Assembly (NCBI GenBank): GCA_047920935.1 | Contig: JBLRXD010000193.1 | Span: 1-8,538, forward strand | Reading direction: 5' to 3' | Source: UBA7803 sp047920935 | GTDB taxonomy: Bacteria; Pseudomonadota; Gammaproteobacteria; Pseudomonadales; Azotimanducaceae | Length of the DNA stretch: 8,538 bases | Part shown: one piece after another, positions 1 through 6,821 of the stretch | Numbering within the stretch: position 1 is the first letter of the stretch | Layout of the letters: every line of letters starts with the position of its first letter | Translations under genes and position numbers: made by a program | The notes under the pieces: generated by a model | The model's database searches: none | Told to the model about the DNA's origin: nothing | The model's input: only the letters and a program-made list of their open reading frames with translations

Positions 1-1112
1 GCCACTGATGCCGATTCCGCTGCCGCCGGCGGGGCGGCTGAAGCCGCTGCTGCGGCGTCGGCCGCGCCAGCGTCCGGCGGCTCGACCCCGGACGTTACCG
101 GCTGATTCAGCGCCAGCACCGCCGCTGCTGCCCGCTCGGCGGCCGGGCGCGCAGCATCGTCGGCGTGCGTGGCCGGTTGGGTCGCCACAGGCGGCGGCTT
201 GTCCGGCCAGGGCAGCGAGGCCGGGCTCAGCAGGTAAGCGGAGGCCAGGCCCGTGGCGGTGGCCGCCACCAGCCCGGCGGCGATCCAGCGACGTTGATAG
301 GAGGGGCGGCCCAGCACTTCGCCGGCCGCTCGCTGCACCAGCCGCGCGTTCACCCGGTTGCGCCCTTCGACGTAGGCGCCGAGCAGGGCGCGATCGGCGA
401 CCAGGTTGATGACCCGGGGGATGCCCTTGGAGATCCGGTACAGGCGGCTCAGCGCGCCCCGGGTGAAGATCCGCGAGCTGCCGCCGGCTCGAGCCAGCCG
501 ATGGATGACGTAGGCGTAGGCGTCTTCCCGGCTCAGGCCCCGCAGGTGGTAGCGGGCGGTGATGCGCTGCGCCAGCTGGCGCAGCTCGTTGCGGGACAGC
601 AGCTCGCCCAGCTCCGGCTGACCGAGCAGGATGATGCGCAGCAGCTTGCGTTTGTCGGTTTCGAGATTGGTGAGCAGCCGAATCTGCTCCAGCACCGCCG
701 GCGACAGGTTCTGCGCCTCGTCGATGATCACCACCGTGCCGCGCCCCTGGCTGTGGGTGGCGAGCAGATGGCGGTTGAGCGCGTCGATGTACTGCTTCAC
801 CGACAGCACGGCGCCCTTGGGGTAGTCGACGCCGAGCTCGTCGCACAGCGTCTCCAGCAGTTCGCGCACCGTCAGCCGCGGGTTCAGAACGAAGGCGACA
901 TCGAGATCTTCGGGCGTCTGCTTCACCAGGTTGCGCAGCAGCGTGGTCTTGCCGGTGCCGACCTCACCGGTGATCAGCACAAAGCCGCCGTGGGAAAACC
1001 CGTACATGAGATGGGCGAGCGCTTCCTGATGCGCTTCGCTGAGGTAGAGAAACGCCGGGTCGGGGGCGATGGAAAAGGGCGTCTGATTGAGGTGGAAGTG
1101 GTTTTCGTACAT
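1..1112 (-). CDS. ExeA/GspA-like AAA ATPase, 5' part only (runs off the left edge)
   Basis: I read this frame directly from the reverse complement; it is open from an ATG at 1112 to the edge, giving 370 residues with no stop. The N-terminus (MYENHFHLNQTPFSIAPDP) has the typical opening of the ExeA/GspA family. A Walker A motif GEVGTGKT lies at residues 49-56, Walker B VVIIDEAQ at 127-134, and the family segment LRQLAQRITARYHL at about 177-190. A single hydrophobic segment at about 276-295 is probably an inner-membrane anchor. It is followed by an Ala/Pro-rich stretch (about 300-370) like the periplasmic linker of ExeA. In the family, ExeA works with ExeB to help the type II secretion secretin assemble across peptidoglycan, and the usual C-terminus carries a peptidoglycan-binding domain. 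That part would lie outside the window. MshM-like or PEP-CTERM-associated ATPases are alternatives, but the anchor plus linker favours ExeA. The gene follows the acyltransferase after 54 bp and may be co-transcribed with it. GAGGTG just before the ATG is a rather close ribosome-binding site. Confidence 0.88.
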   Translation of the reverse strand, partial: MYENHFHLNQTPFSIAPDPAFLYLSEAHQEALAHLMYGFSHGGFVLITGEVGTGKTTLLRNLVKQTPEDLDVAFVLNPRLTVRELLETLCDELGVDYPKGAVLSVKQYIDALNRHLLATHSQGRGTVVIIDEAQNLSPAVLEQIRLLTNLETDKRKLLRIILLGQPELGELLSRNELRQLAQRITARYHLRGLSREDAYAYVIHRLARAGGSSRIFTRGALSRLYRISKGIPRVINLVADRALLGAYVEGRNRVNARLVQRAAGEVLGRPSYQRRWIAAGLVAATATGLASAYLLSPASLPWPDKPPPVATQPATHADDAARPAAERAAAAVLALNQPVTSGVEPPDAGAADAAAAASAAPPAAAESASV

Positions 1113-1166
1113 GTCACCTCGCCTGTCTGTTCGTTGGGCGGCGCGCAGCGGCCGACTCCGCGGTCT

Positions 1167-2078
1167 TCAGTTGGTTCGGGTCGCGCGCGCCGGCGCCGCT
1201 GGCGCCTGGCGCTTCAGGGCGGCGCCCAGGCGCGCGTCCTTCTCGTGCCACAGCGCCTCGATCCACGGCGCGAGCCGCTCACGCACCGCGTCGGCATCCG
1301 TTTGATGCGCGTCTTCGGGCAGGTCGCGGCATTGGATCAGGACCTCGACCTCGGGGCAGCGGCCCTGCATCAGATCCCAGAACGAGGGCGTGCCATGAGG
1401 GTAGACGATGGTCACGTCGATGATTTTATGCAGCTTGTCCTCGAGTTCCGCGACCACGTATGACATCCCGCCAAGCTTGGGGTTCAGCAGGTTCTCGAAC
1501 CGTGCTTGCTGACCGGCGTGTTTGGCGGCAGTGAAGCGCGTGCCTTCGAGAAAGTTGAGCACCGTGTTGGGGTGGTCGCGAAAGCGCCGGCAGGCTTCGA
1601 GAGTGGCGGCGCGATCGAGCGCCAGCAGTTCCGGCTGACGGGCGATCTGCTCGCGGCTGGCCCGCCGCACGTAGGGGAAACCCAACAGCCACATGGCCAC
1701 GCCGAGTAGCGGAATCCAGATCAGCTGCTGCTTGGTGAAGAATTTCAGCGGCGGAATCCGCCCCCAAAGGGTGTTTTGCAGGATCAGAATGTCGGACCAG
1801 CTGCGATGGTTGCTGATCACCACGTACCAGCGATCGCGGGAGACATCGTCATCCCCCTGCCATTGCGCAGCGATGCGGGTCAGCTCGAAAATCCGGAAAA
1901 TACCGCGGTTTACCCCCACCCACAGGTCGATAATGCTGTCCATGCGGCGATTTACCGCCTGGCGCGCCCGCCCGCGAGACAGCGCCAGGACGATGCCCAT
2001 GAGATACAGCGGGATGCACAAGACCAGCGTGCTGACGCAGATGAGCGTAAAAGCACTTGCGCCGCGTAGCACATTCAT
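1167..2078 (-). CDS. YihG-like membrane acyltransferase (PlsC/LPLAT family)
   Basis: This is a 303-residue lysophospholipid acyltransferase-type protein from the ATG at 2078. An in-frame GTG at 2099 would add seven residues, but it runs into the start of the divergent gene and neither start has a clear ribosome-binding site. A hydrophobic segment at about 8-33 anchors the N-terminus. The catalytic H-x4-D motif is present as NHRSWSD at residues 90-96 (H91, D96). The glycerophosphate-binding motif is EGTR at 178-181, and FFTKQQLIWIPLLGV at about 113-127 matches the same region of E. coli YihG, which is 310 residues long. The expected role is transfer of an acyl chain to a lysophosphatidic acid-type acceptor at the inner membrane, making or remodelling phospholipid. 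The exact acyl preference cannot be read from sequence. It is probably a secondary acyltransferase rather than the main PlsC. It lies just upstream of the ExeA-like gene on the same strand. Confidence 0.88.
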   Translation of the reverse strand: MNVLRGASAFTLICVSTLVLCIPLYLMGIVLALSRGRARQAVNRRMDSIIDLWVGVNRGIFRIFELTRIAAQWQGDDDVSRDRWYVVISNHRSWSDILILQNTLWGRIPPLKFFTKQQLIWIPLLGVAMWLLGFPYVRRASREQIARQPELLALDRAATLEACRRFRDHPNTVLNFLEGTRFTAAKHAGQQARFENLLNPKLGGMSYVVAELEDKLHKIIDVTIVYPHGTPSFWDLMQGRCPEVEVLIQCRDLPEDAHQTDADAVRERLAPWIEALWHEKDARLGAALKRQAPAAPARATRTN

Positions 2079-2107
2079 TTCAGAGTCGCACCGCTTCACC
2101 TACGATA

Positions 2108-3358
2108 ATGGCCATGCATTCTACTCCTTTCAGGATTTTCTGGGCCGCTCTCATTGCCGTCTGCGCGGTGGCCATGGTGCCCCTCAACAGCGGCTGCCAG
2201 GCCATTGGTTATTACTCCCAGGCGGCCTCCGGTCAATGGCGCGTGCTGCGCGACCGCGAGCCGGTGAGCGGCGTGCTCGCCGGGCTCGAGGGTCGCCGGG
2301 CCGACGATCCGGAGGCGGCGCTGCTTTACCAGCGCCTCGAGTTCACCCAACGGGTGCTGGAGTTCGCTGAGCGCGAGCTCGGTCTACCGGTCGGCGATCG
2401 CTACCGCACGTATGTCGATCTGCGCCGCTCGGCGGTGGTGTGGAACGTGTTCGCCGCGCCACCGCTGTCGCTGCGGCCCCATCGCTGGTGCTATCCGCTG
2501 GTTGGTTGCGCGCCCTACCGGGGCTTTTTCGCCGAGGACGTGGCGAAAAAGCACGCCGCCGAGCTCGAGCGAGAGGGTTTCGAGACCTACGTGGCGCCGG
2601 TGGCCGCTTACTCGACCCTGGGGTGGTTTGCCGATCCGCTGATGAGCTCGTTCATCACCTGGCCCGAACCCAACCTGGCGGAACTGCTGTTTCACGAGCT
2701 TGCCCACGGCGTGGTGTGGGTGCCAGGGGACGTGGCCTTCAACGAGGCGTTCGCCACTTTCGTTGGCCGGCAGGGGCTGGCGGCGTGGCTCGAGGCGAGC
2801 GGCGACCAGGAAGGCGAGCGGCGTCAGCAGCAGGCGCGCGCGGTTTGGGGGCGCATGCTGATGCTGCTCGAGCAGACCCAGGAGGCCCTGGCGGGGATCT
2901 ATCGCAGCCATCTGCCGGACTCCGAGAAGGAGCAGTTGAAGGCCGAGGTCATGACGGCGACGCGCAGTTGCTACGCCGAGCAGCGGGCGCTGCTCGGCAA
3001 TGGTCGTTACGATGGGCTGATGGCGGCTTTGAACAATGCCCGGCTGGCATCCATATCTACCTACGAAGATCTGGTGCCGGCCTTTGCTGCGCTGTTCGAG
3101 ACCGTCGATGGCAGCTGGCCGGATTTCTACGCCCGGGTCGAGGCGGTGGTGGTGGAAGAAAAAGTGCCGGTGGCGTGGCTGCGGGCTTCGGCCGAGCAGG
3201 CGTCAAGTCAGCAGCAGATAGCACAGGGTGGCGATGATGATGGCGCCCAGGAGATTGAGTGCGAACCCCTCTCGCGCCATCTCTTCCACCGAGAACTTGC
3301 CGGTGGAGAACATGATGACGTTGGGCGCGGTGGCGACCGGGAGCATGAACGCGCATGA
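2108..3358 (+). CDS. Predicted zinc aminopeptidase (COG4324 type), lipoprotein-like, with a read-on C-terminal tail
   Basis: The ATG at 2108 gives 416 residues; a second in-frame ATG at 2114 is equally possible and no good ribosome-binding site decides between them. The N-terminus is a secretion signal with a hydrophobic core (about 8-25) ending in LNSGC, with C30 as the likely lipid-attachment cysteine. The residue at -3 is Asn, so the lipobox is weak. Next comes the YYSQA...GQW region typical of this aminopeptidase family (Pfam Aminopep). The metal site is HELAH at 196-200, followed by NEAFA at 212-216 in which E213 is the probable third zinc ligand. It should be a membrane-attached periplasmic metallopeptidase; its substrate is unknown. 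Family-like sequence ends near residue 362 (about position 3195). The remaining 51 residues are hydrophilic, lack family character and are encoded antisense to the symporter's 3' end, suggesting that the original stop was lost. The start lies 29 bp from the divergent acyltransferase start. Confidence 0.87.
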   Translation: MAMHSTPFRIFWAALIAVCAVAMVPLNSGCQAIGYYSQAASGQWRVLRDREPVSGVLAGLEGRRADDPEAALLYQRLEFTQRVLEFAERELGLPVGDRYRTYVDLRRSAVVWNVFAAPPLSLRPHRWCYPLVGCAPYRGFFAEDVAKKHAAELEREGFETYVAPVAAYSTLGWFADPLMSSFITWPEPNLAELLFHELAHGVVWVPGDVAFNEAFATFVGRQGLAAWLEASGDQEGERRQQQARAVWGRMLMLLEQTQEALAGIYRSHLPDSEKEQLKAEVMTATRSCYAEQRALLGNGRYDGLMAALNNARLASISTYEDLVPAFAALFETVDGSWPDFYARVEAVVVEEKVPVAWLRASAEQASSQQQIAQGGDDDGAQEIECEPLSRHLFHRELAGGEHDDVGRGGDREHERA

Positions 3359-4585
3359 GGCGCTCATGGCCGCGGGGATCATCAGCAGCTTGGGATCCAT
3401 CCCGGCGCCCAGGGCGCCGGCCGCCAGGATCGGCATGAGCAGGGTGGTGGTGGCCGTGTTGCTGGTCGCCTCGGTCAGAAAGGTCACCGACAGGCAGATG
3501 ATCAACATGACCAGCAGCACGTGCAGGGTGGCCACGCCCGACAGCAGCGCGCCGATCGTCTGGCTCAAGCCCGATTGGGTGAAGGCTTCGGCGATGGCGA
3601 TGCCGGCGCCGAACAGGATCAGCATGCCCCACGGAATGCGCGTCGCCGTCTCCCAGTCGAGCAGCTGCTCGCCCTTGCCGTCGGGAATCAGAAACATCGC
3701 CGTGACGGCCAGAAACGCCACCATGTAGTCGGCCGAGTGGGCGATCGCGAGCATGCCCGACCAGCCGCCGAAGGGCTCCTGGCGGGTGATCCACAGCACC
3801 GCTGTCAGCGCGAACACCATCACCACGCGCACTTCCGCGGGGCTCCACGGGCCTACCTTGGGCATCGCGGGCGCCGCATGCCGGCCCAGATTGCGGGTCA
3901 GGTAAATGCCGATCACCGGCAGGAATACCAGCACCACGGGCACTGCCCAGATCATCCAGCCGGCGAAGGTGATGCGCTCGCCCACCAGTTGTTCGTAGAC
4001 CCCCATGAAGATCACGTTGGGCGGTGTGCCGATGGGTGTGCCGATGCCGCCGACGCTGGCCGCGTAGGCGATCCCGAGCAGCAACGGCTTCGCCAGATCG
4101 GGGTCTTCCGACTTCTCGAGCACGGCCAGCGCCACCGGCAGCAGCATCAGCGTGGTGGCGGTGTTCGAGATCCACATGCTCAGGGCGGCGGATGCGGCCA
4201 TGAAGCCGAACACCAGCCGCCGGCCGCTGGTGCCGCCGAAGGCGCTCACCATGCCGAGCGCGATGCGCCGGTGGGCGCCGTTGCGCTCCAGCGCGGTCGA
4301 CAGCATGAAGCCGCCGAGCAGCAGCAGAATCAGCGGGTGGCCGTAGGCGCCGGCGATGTCTCCGGGGGTCAGCACGCCGAGCAGCGGCAGCAGCGACAAC
4401 GGCAGCAGCGAGGTGGCAGGAATCGGGATCGGCTCGAACACCCACCAGACGATGCACAGCACGGTGACCCCGAGCGTGACGGCAGCTTCGGGCGCAAAGC
4501 CGGTGGCATACATGAGGTATCCGGCCAACAATGCCAGAATAGGCCCCGCGGCCAAGGCGACGTTCTGCGTCGATGAGGTAGACAT
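3203..4585 (-). CDS. DASS/SLC13-family anion:sodium symporter
   Basis: This is a 460-residue integral inner-membrane transporter from the ATG at 4585. An upstream in-frame GTG at 4612 would add nine residues without any family match, so the ATG is preferred. About ten or more hydrophobic segments run through the protein. Both copies of the sodium/substrate-binding SNT signature are present: ISNTATT (SNT at 140-142) and TSNTATTT (SNT at 375-377). The conserved companion segments GGIGTPIGTPPN (179-190) and MLPVATAPN (414-422) are also intact, so the internal two-fold repeat is complete. The family imports di- and tricarboxylates (succinate, malate, citrate) or sulfate with sodium. The exact anion cannot be decided here. 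Length is normal for bacterial members. The gene stands alone on its strand, divergent from sbcB with 50 bp between starts, and its last 156 bp overlap the convergent aminopeptidase gene. Confidence 0.92.
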   Translation of the reverse strand: MSTSSTQNVALAAGPILALLAGYLMYATGFAPEAAVTLGVTVLCIVWWVFEPIPIPATSLLPLSLLPLLGVLTPGDIAGAYGHPLILLLLGGFMLSTALERNGAHRRIALGMVSAFGGTSGRRLVFGFMAASAALSMWISNTATTLMLLPVALAVLEKSEDPDLAKPLLLGIAYAASVGGIGTPIGTPPNVIFMGVYEQLVGERITFAGWMIWAVPVVLVFLPVIGIYLTRNLGRHAAPAMPKVGPWSPAEVRVVMVFALTAVLWITRQEPFGGWSGMLAIAHSADYMVAFLAVTAMFLIPDGKGEQLLDWETATRIPWGMLILFGAGIAIAEAFTQSGLSQTIGALLSGVATLHVLLVMLIICLSVTFLTEATSNTATTTLLMPILAAGALGAGMDPKLLMIPAAMSASCAFMLPVATAPNVIMFSTGKFSVEEMAREGFALNLLGAIIIATLCYLLLT

Positions 4586-4635
4586 GGCGGGCAAGGTTGC
4601 CAACCGGCACACTGCAAAGCAACTATACGAGCATC

Positions 4636-6045
4636 ATGACGCAGACCTTTTACTGGTACGACCTGGAAACCTCCGGCATCGATTCGCGCTGGGATCGCAT
4701 TGTGCAGTTCGCCGGATTGCGCACCGACGAGCATCTGAACGAGTTGGGCGATGCGGTCTGCAGCTACGTGGCGCTGCCCGACGACGTGTTGCCGAATCCC
4801 GATTCCTCGCTGGTTACCGGCATCACCCCGGAGCGCACCCGCGCCGAAGGCATCAGTGAGTGGCAGGCGCTGGGGCAGATCAACGCCCTGTTCGCGGCGC
4901 CGCAGACCTGCGTGGTCGGCTACAACAGCCTGCGCTTCGATGATGAGTTCGTGCGTCAGGGGTTGTACCGCACGTTGCGCGACCCCTATGCCCGGGAATG
5001 GCAGAACGGCAACTCGCGCTGGGATCTCATCGATCTGGTGCGGGCCACCGGGGCGCTGCGCCGCGATGGCATCGAATGGCCGATCGACGAGGCCGGTCTG
5101 CCGGTTTACCGGCTGGAGCGCCTCACCGAGGCCAACGGCATCGATCACGGCAATGCCCACGACGCGCTCTCCGACGTGCGGGCGACCCTCGGCCTGGCGC
5201 GGTTGATCCGCGACCGGCAGCCGAAACTGTTTGCCTACTATCTGGGCTGCCGCCAGAAGAAGCAGGTGCGTGCGCTGCTCGAGCCGTTCGGTGCGCGCTT
5301 GTGCGTTCACGTCTCGGGCATGTACCCACGGGAGCACTTCGGCACAGCCCCGATCGTGTCGCTGTGCCGGCACCCCACCAACAGCAACTCCATCATCGTC
5401 GCCGACCTTTCCCGGGATGTGGAGCTGCTGGTGCAGGGGTCCGCGGATGAGATTCGCGAGAGCCTGTTCCGTCCCAACAATCCGGATCGCCCGCCACTGA
5501 AAGAGGTGCGCATCAATCGCTGCCCGTTCATCGCCGACCTCGCGGTGCTCGATGACGAGAACTGGTCGCGGCTCGGTTTCGACCGCAACGCCATCCGCGA
5601 ACGCCAGCGGCGCCTGAAGCAGCCGGGCATCGCCCAGAAGCTGATGCGGGTGTTCACTCGCGGCCGCCAGGAGCCCGCCATCGACGTGGAGGCGGCGCTG
5701 TACGATGGCTTTCTGCACGATGCCGACCGGTCCCGCTGCGAATCGCTGCAGCGCGTTCTCGGCACTGGCGGGTGGCAGGATCTGGATTTTGCCGATCCCC
5801 GGCTGACAGAGCTCGCCACCCGCCTCAAGGCGCGCAGCTTTCCCCACCTGCTGAGCGCCGACGAGCGCGAGGCCTGGCACGGTTTCGTTCGCGACAAGCT
5901 CGGCGCCGCCGAAGCACCTTGGCTCAATCTGGCCCGGTTTCGCGCGCGGCTGACCGAGCTGCAGAGCGAGCACGGCGTCAGCCACCCGGTGCTCAGCGGT
6001 CTGGCGGCTCATGCCGAGCGGCTGGAGCAGGAATACCGCCTGTGA
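4636..6045 (+). CDS. sbcB: Exodeoxyribonuclease I (3'-5' single-strand DNA exonuclease)
   Basis: The 469-residue product (E. coli ExoI has 475) matches ExoI along its whole length. It starts at the ATG at 4636; a TTG at 4597 would add 13 unrelated residues. The DEDDh exonuclease residues are all present: D9 and E11 in YDLETSG, D102 in RFDDE, and H175 and D180 in HDALSD. Each is six lower than its E. coli counterpart. Segments such as NSRWDLIDLVRA, HVSGMYP and the C-terminal LYDGFLHDADR region correspond to the SH3-like and C-terminal helical domains. ExoI degrades single-stranded DNA from the 3' end, interacts with the SSB C-terminus, and acts in mismatch repair and in removing recombination intermediates in the cytoplasm. 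No clear ribosome-binding site precedes it. It heads a tightly packed trio: its TGA overlaps the GTG of the ABC ATPase gene by four bases, although the two products have no obvious functional link. Confidence 0.97.
   Translation: MTQTFYWYDLETSGIDSRWDRIVQFAGLRTDEHLNELGDAVCSYVALPDDVLPNPDSSLVTGITPERTRAEGISEWQALGQINALFAAPQTCVVGYNSLRFDDEFVRQGLYRTLRDPYAREWQNGNSRWDLIDLVRATGALRRDGIEWPIDEAGLPVYRLERLTEANGIDHGNAHDALSDVRATLGLARLIRDRQPKLFAYYLGCRQKKQVRALLEPFGARLCVHVSGMYPREHFGTAPIVSLCRHPTNSNSIIVADLSRDVELLVQGSADEIRESLFRPNNPDRPPLKEVRINRCPFIADLAVLDDENWSRLGFDRNAIRERQRRLKQPGIAQKLMRVFTRGRQEPAIDVEAALYDGFLHDADRSRCESLQRVLGTGGWQDLDFADPRLTELATRLKARSFPHLLSADEREAWHGFVRDKLGAAEAPWLNLARFRARLTELQSEHGVSHPVLSGLAAHAERLEQEYRL
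6029..6045 (+). promoter_or_regulatory. GTGA overlap and ribosome-binding site joining sbcB to the ABC ATPase gene
   Basis: The sequence reads AGGA (6029-6032), nine bases, then GTGA (6042-6045), in which GTG starts the ATPase and TGA ends sbcB. A four-base overlap of this kind is a standard sign of translational coupling and supports co-transcription of sbcB with the transporter genes. Confidence 0.65.
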
Positions 6046-6821
6046 GCGGAGCGCTCGCGCCTCCCGGGGCAGAACGCCCCGAGTCGGCATCGGCGAGCTG
6101 CGTCGAGCTTCACGAGGTGGAAAAGTGCTTCACCCCCGGCCAGCCGGTGTTGGATGGCGTCACGCTGGCGTTTCCGGCCGGCCTCACCACGGCCGTGGTG
6201 GGCGCCAGCGGTAGCGGCAAGACCACGTTGCTGCAATTGGTGAATGCCGTGCTTGCGCCCGACCGCGGCAGCGTGCGGGTGTTCGGCGAGCCCATCCCGC
6301 AGCATGACCTGGTGGCGTTCCGTCGCCGCATCGGCTACTCGGTGCAAGGCGCCGGCTTGTTTCCTCATCTCACCAATCGCGACAACGTCGAGCTGCTGGC
6401 GAAGCTGGAAGGCTGGCCGCGGCAGCGCCGTCAGGCGCGTTACCGGCAACTGCTGGCGGAGATGGAGCTGCCCGAAGAGGTATCGGAGCGTTACCCGCAC
6501 TCGTTGTCGGGTGGGCAGCAACAGCGCCTCGGGCTGTGCCGCGCGCTGATGCTGAAGCCGGCGCTGCTGCTGTTGGACGAGCCGTTTTCTGCGGTCGACC
6601 CGATCACCCGCGTCGGCATCTACAAGACCTTCGCGCAGGTGCAGGCCCAGGAGGGGGTGAGCACCCTGCTGGTGACTCACGACATGCGCGAGGCGGTGCG
6701 GCTGGCCGACTTCCTGGTGATCCTCAAGGAAGGCAAGGTGCTGCAGGCCGGCCTCACCGACGACGTGCTCGCTGCGCCCGCGGACGATTACGTTCAAACT
6801 CTTGTCAAGGAGCAGTTGTAG
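6042..6821 (+). CDS. Osmoprotectant-type ABC importer, ATP-binding protein (OpuBA/OpuCA/YehX-like, no CBS domains)
   Basis: The 259-residue ATPase starts at the GTG at 6042, which overlaps the sbcB stop as GTGA; AGGA at 6029-6032, nine bases upstream, can serve as its ribosome-binding site. All ABC ATPase motifs are present: Walker A GASGSGKT (54-61), Q-loop glutamine Q102 in SVQGAGLFPHLT, signature LSGGQQQR (155-162), Walker B LLLLDEPF with D179 and E180, and the switch histidine H213 in LVTHDMRE. The first 25 or so residues are an Ala/Pro/Glu-rich extension before the usual VELHEVEK beginning. The chain ends soon after the nucleotide-binding domain, so the tandem CBS domains of ProV and OpuCA are missing. 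It should power uptake of a betaine- or choline-like solute through the permease domain encoded by the next gene, whose GTG shares one base with this gene's TAG. The family is assigned mainly from the next gene. Confidence 0.92.
   Translation: MSGALAPPGAERPESASASCVELHEVEKCFTPGQPVLDGVTLAFPAGLTTAVVGASGSGKTTLLQLVNAVLAPDRGSVRVFGEPIPQHDLVAFRRRIGYSVQGAGLFPHLTNRDNVELLAKLEGWPRQRRQARYRQLLAEMELPEEVSERYPHSLSGGQQQRLGLCRALMLKPALLLLDEPFSAVDPITRVGIYKTFAQVQAQEGVSTLLVTHDMREAVRLADFLVILKEGKVLQAGLTDDVLAAPADDYVQTLVKEQL
6807..6821 (+). promoter_or_regulatory. Ribosome-binding site and stop/start overlap that set the GTG start of the fused transporter gene
   Basis: AAGGAG at 6807-6812 lies eight bases before GTG at 6821. 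That GTG shares its G with the upstream TAG stop (TAGTG). This is the best ribosome-binding site in the window and decides the start codon. It implies re-initiation coupled to translation of the ABC ATPase. Confidence 0.75.

Noticed and set aside
165..1463. 432-codon plus-strand open frame
   Set aside because: It lies opposite the ExeA-like gene and part of the acyltransferase. Its product is low-complexity Gln/Arg/Gly-rich with no family features, while the minus frames carry clear motifs.
2108..3358. Frameshift as the explanation for the long aminopeptidase tail
   Set aside because: Neighbouring frames near 3150-3240 give no family-like C-terminus, and frame 0 looks normal to about residue 362, so a lost stop fits better.
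3057..4622. 521-codon minus-strand open frame
   Set aside because: It is an out-of-frame reading of the same strand as the symporter, Arg/His/Ala-rich, with no membrane segments.
4597..4628. TTGCCA (4597-4602) and CTATAC (4623-4628) as a sigma-70 promoter for sbcB
   Set aside because: The 20-base spacing is too long and the -10 match is poor; the start point would fall on the ATG. No promoter is annotated.
4369..6090. 573-codon minus-strand open frame opposite sbcB
   Set aside because: It mirrors sbcB, whose match to ExoI with all catalytic residues is decisive, and runs on into the symporter gene in a wrong frame. Long antisense frames are expected at this GC content.
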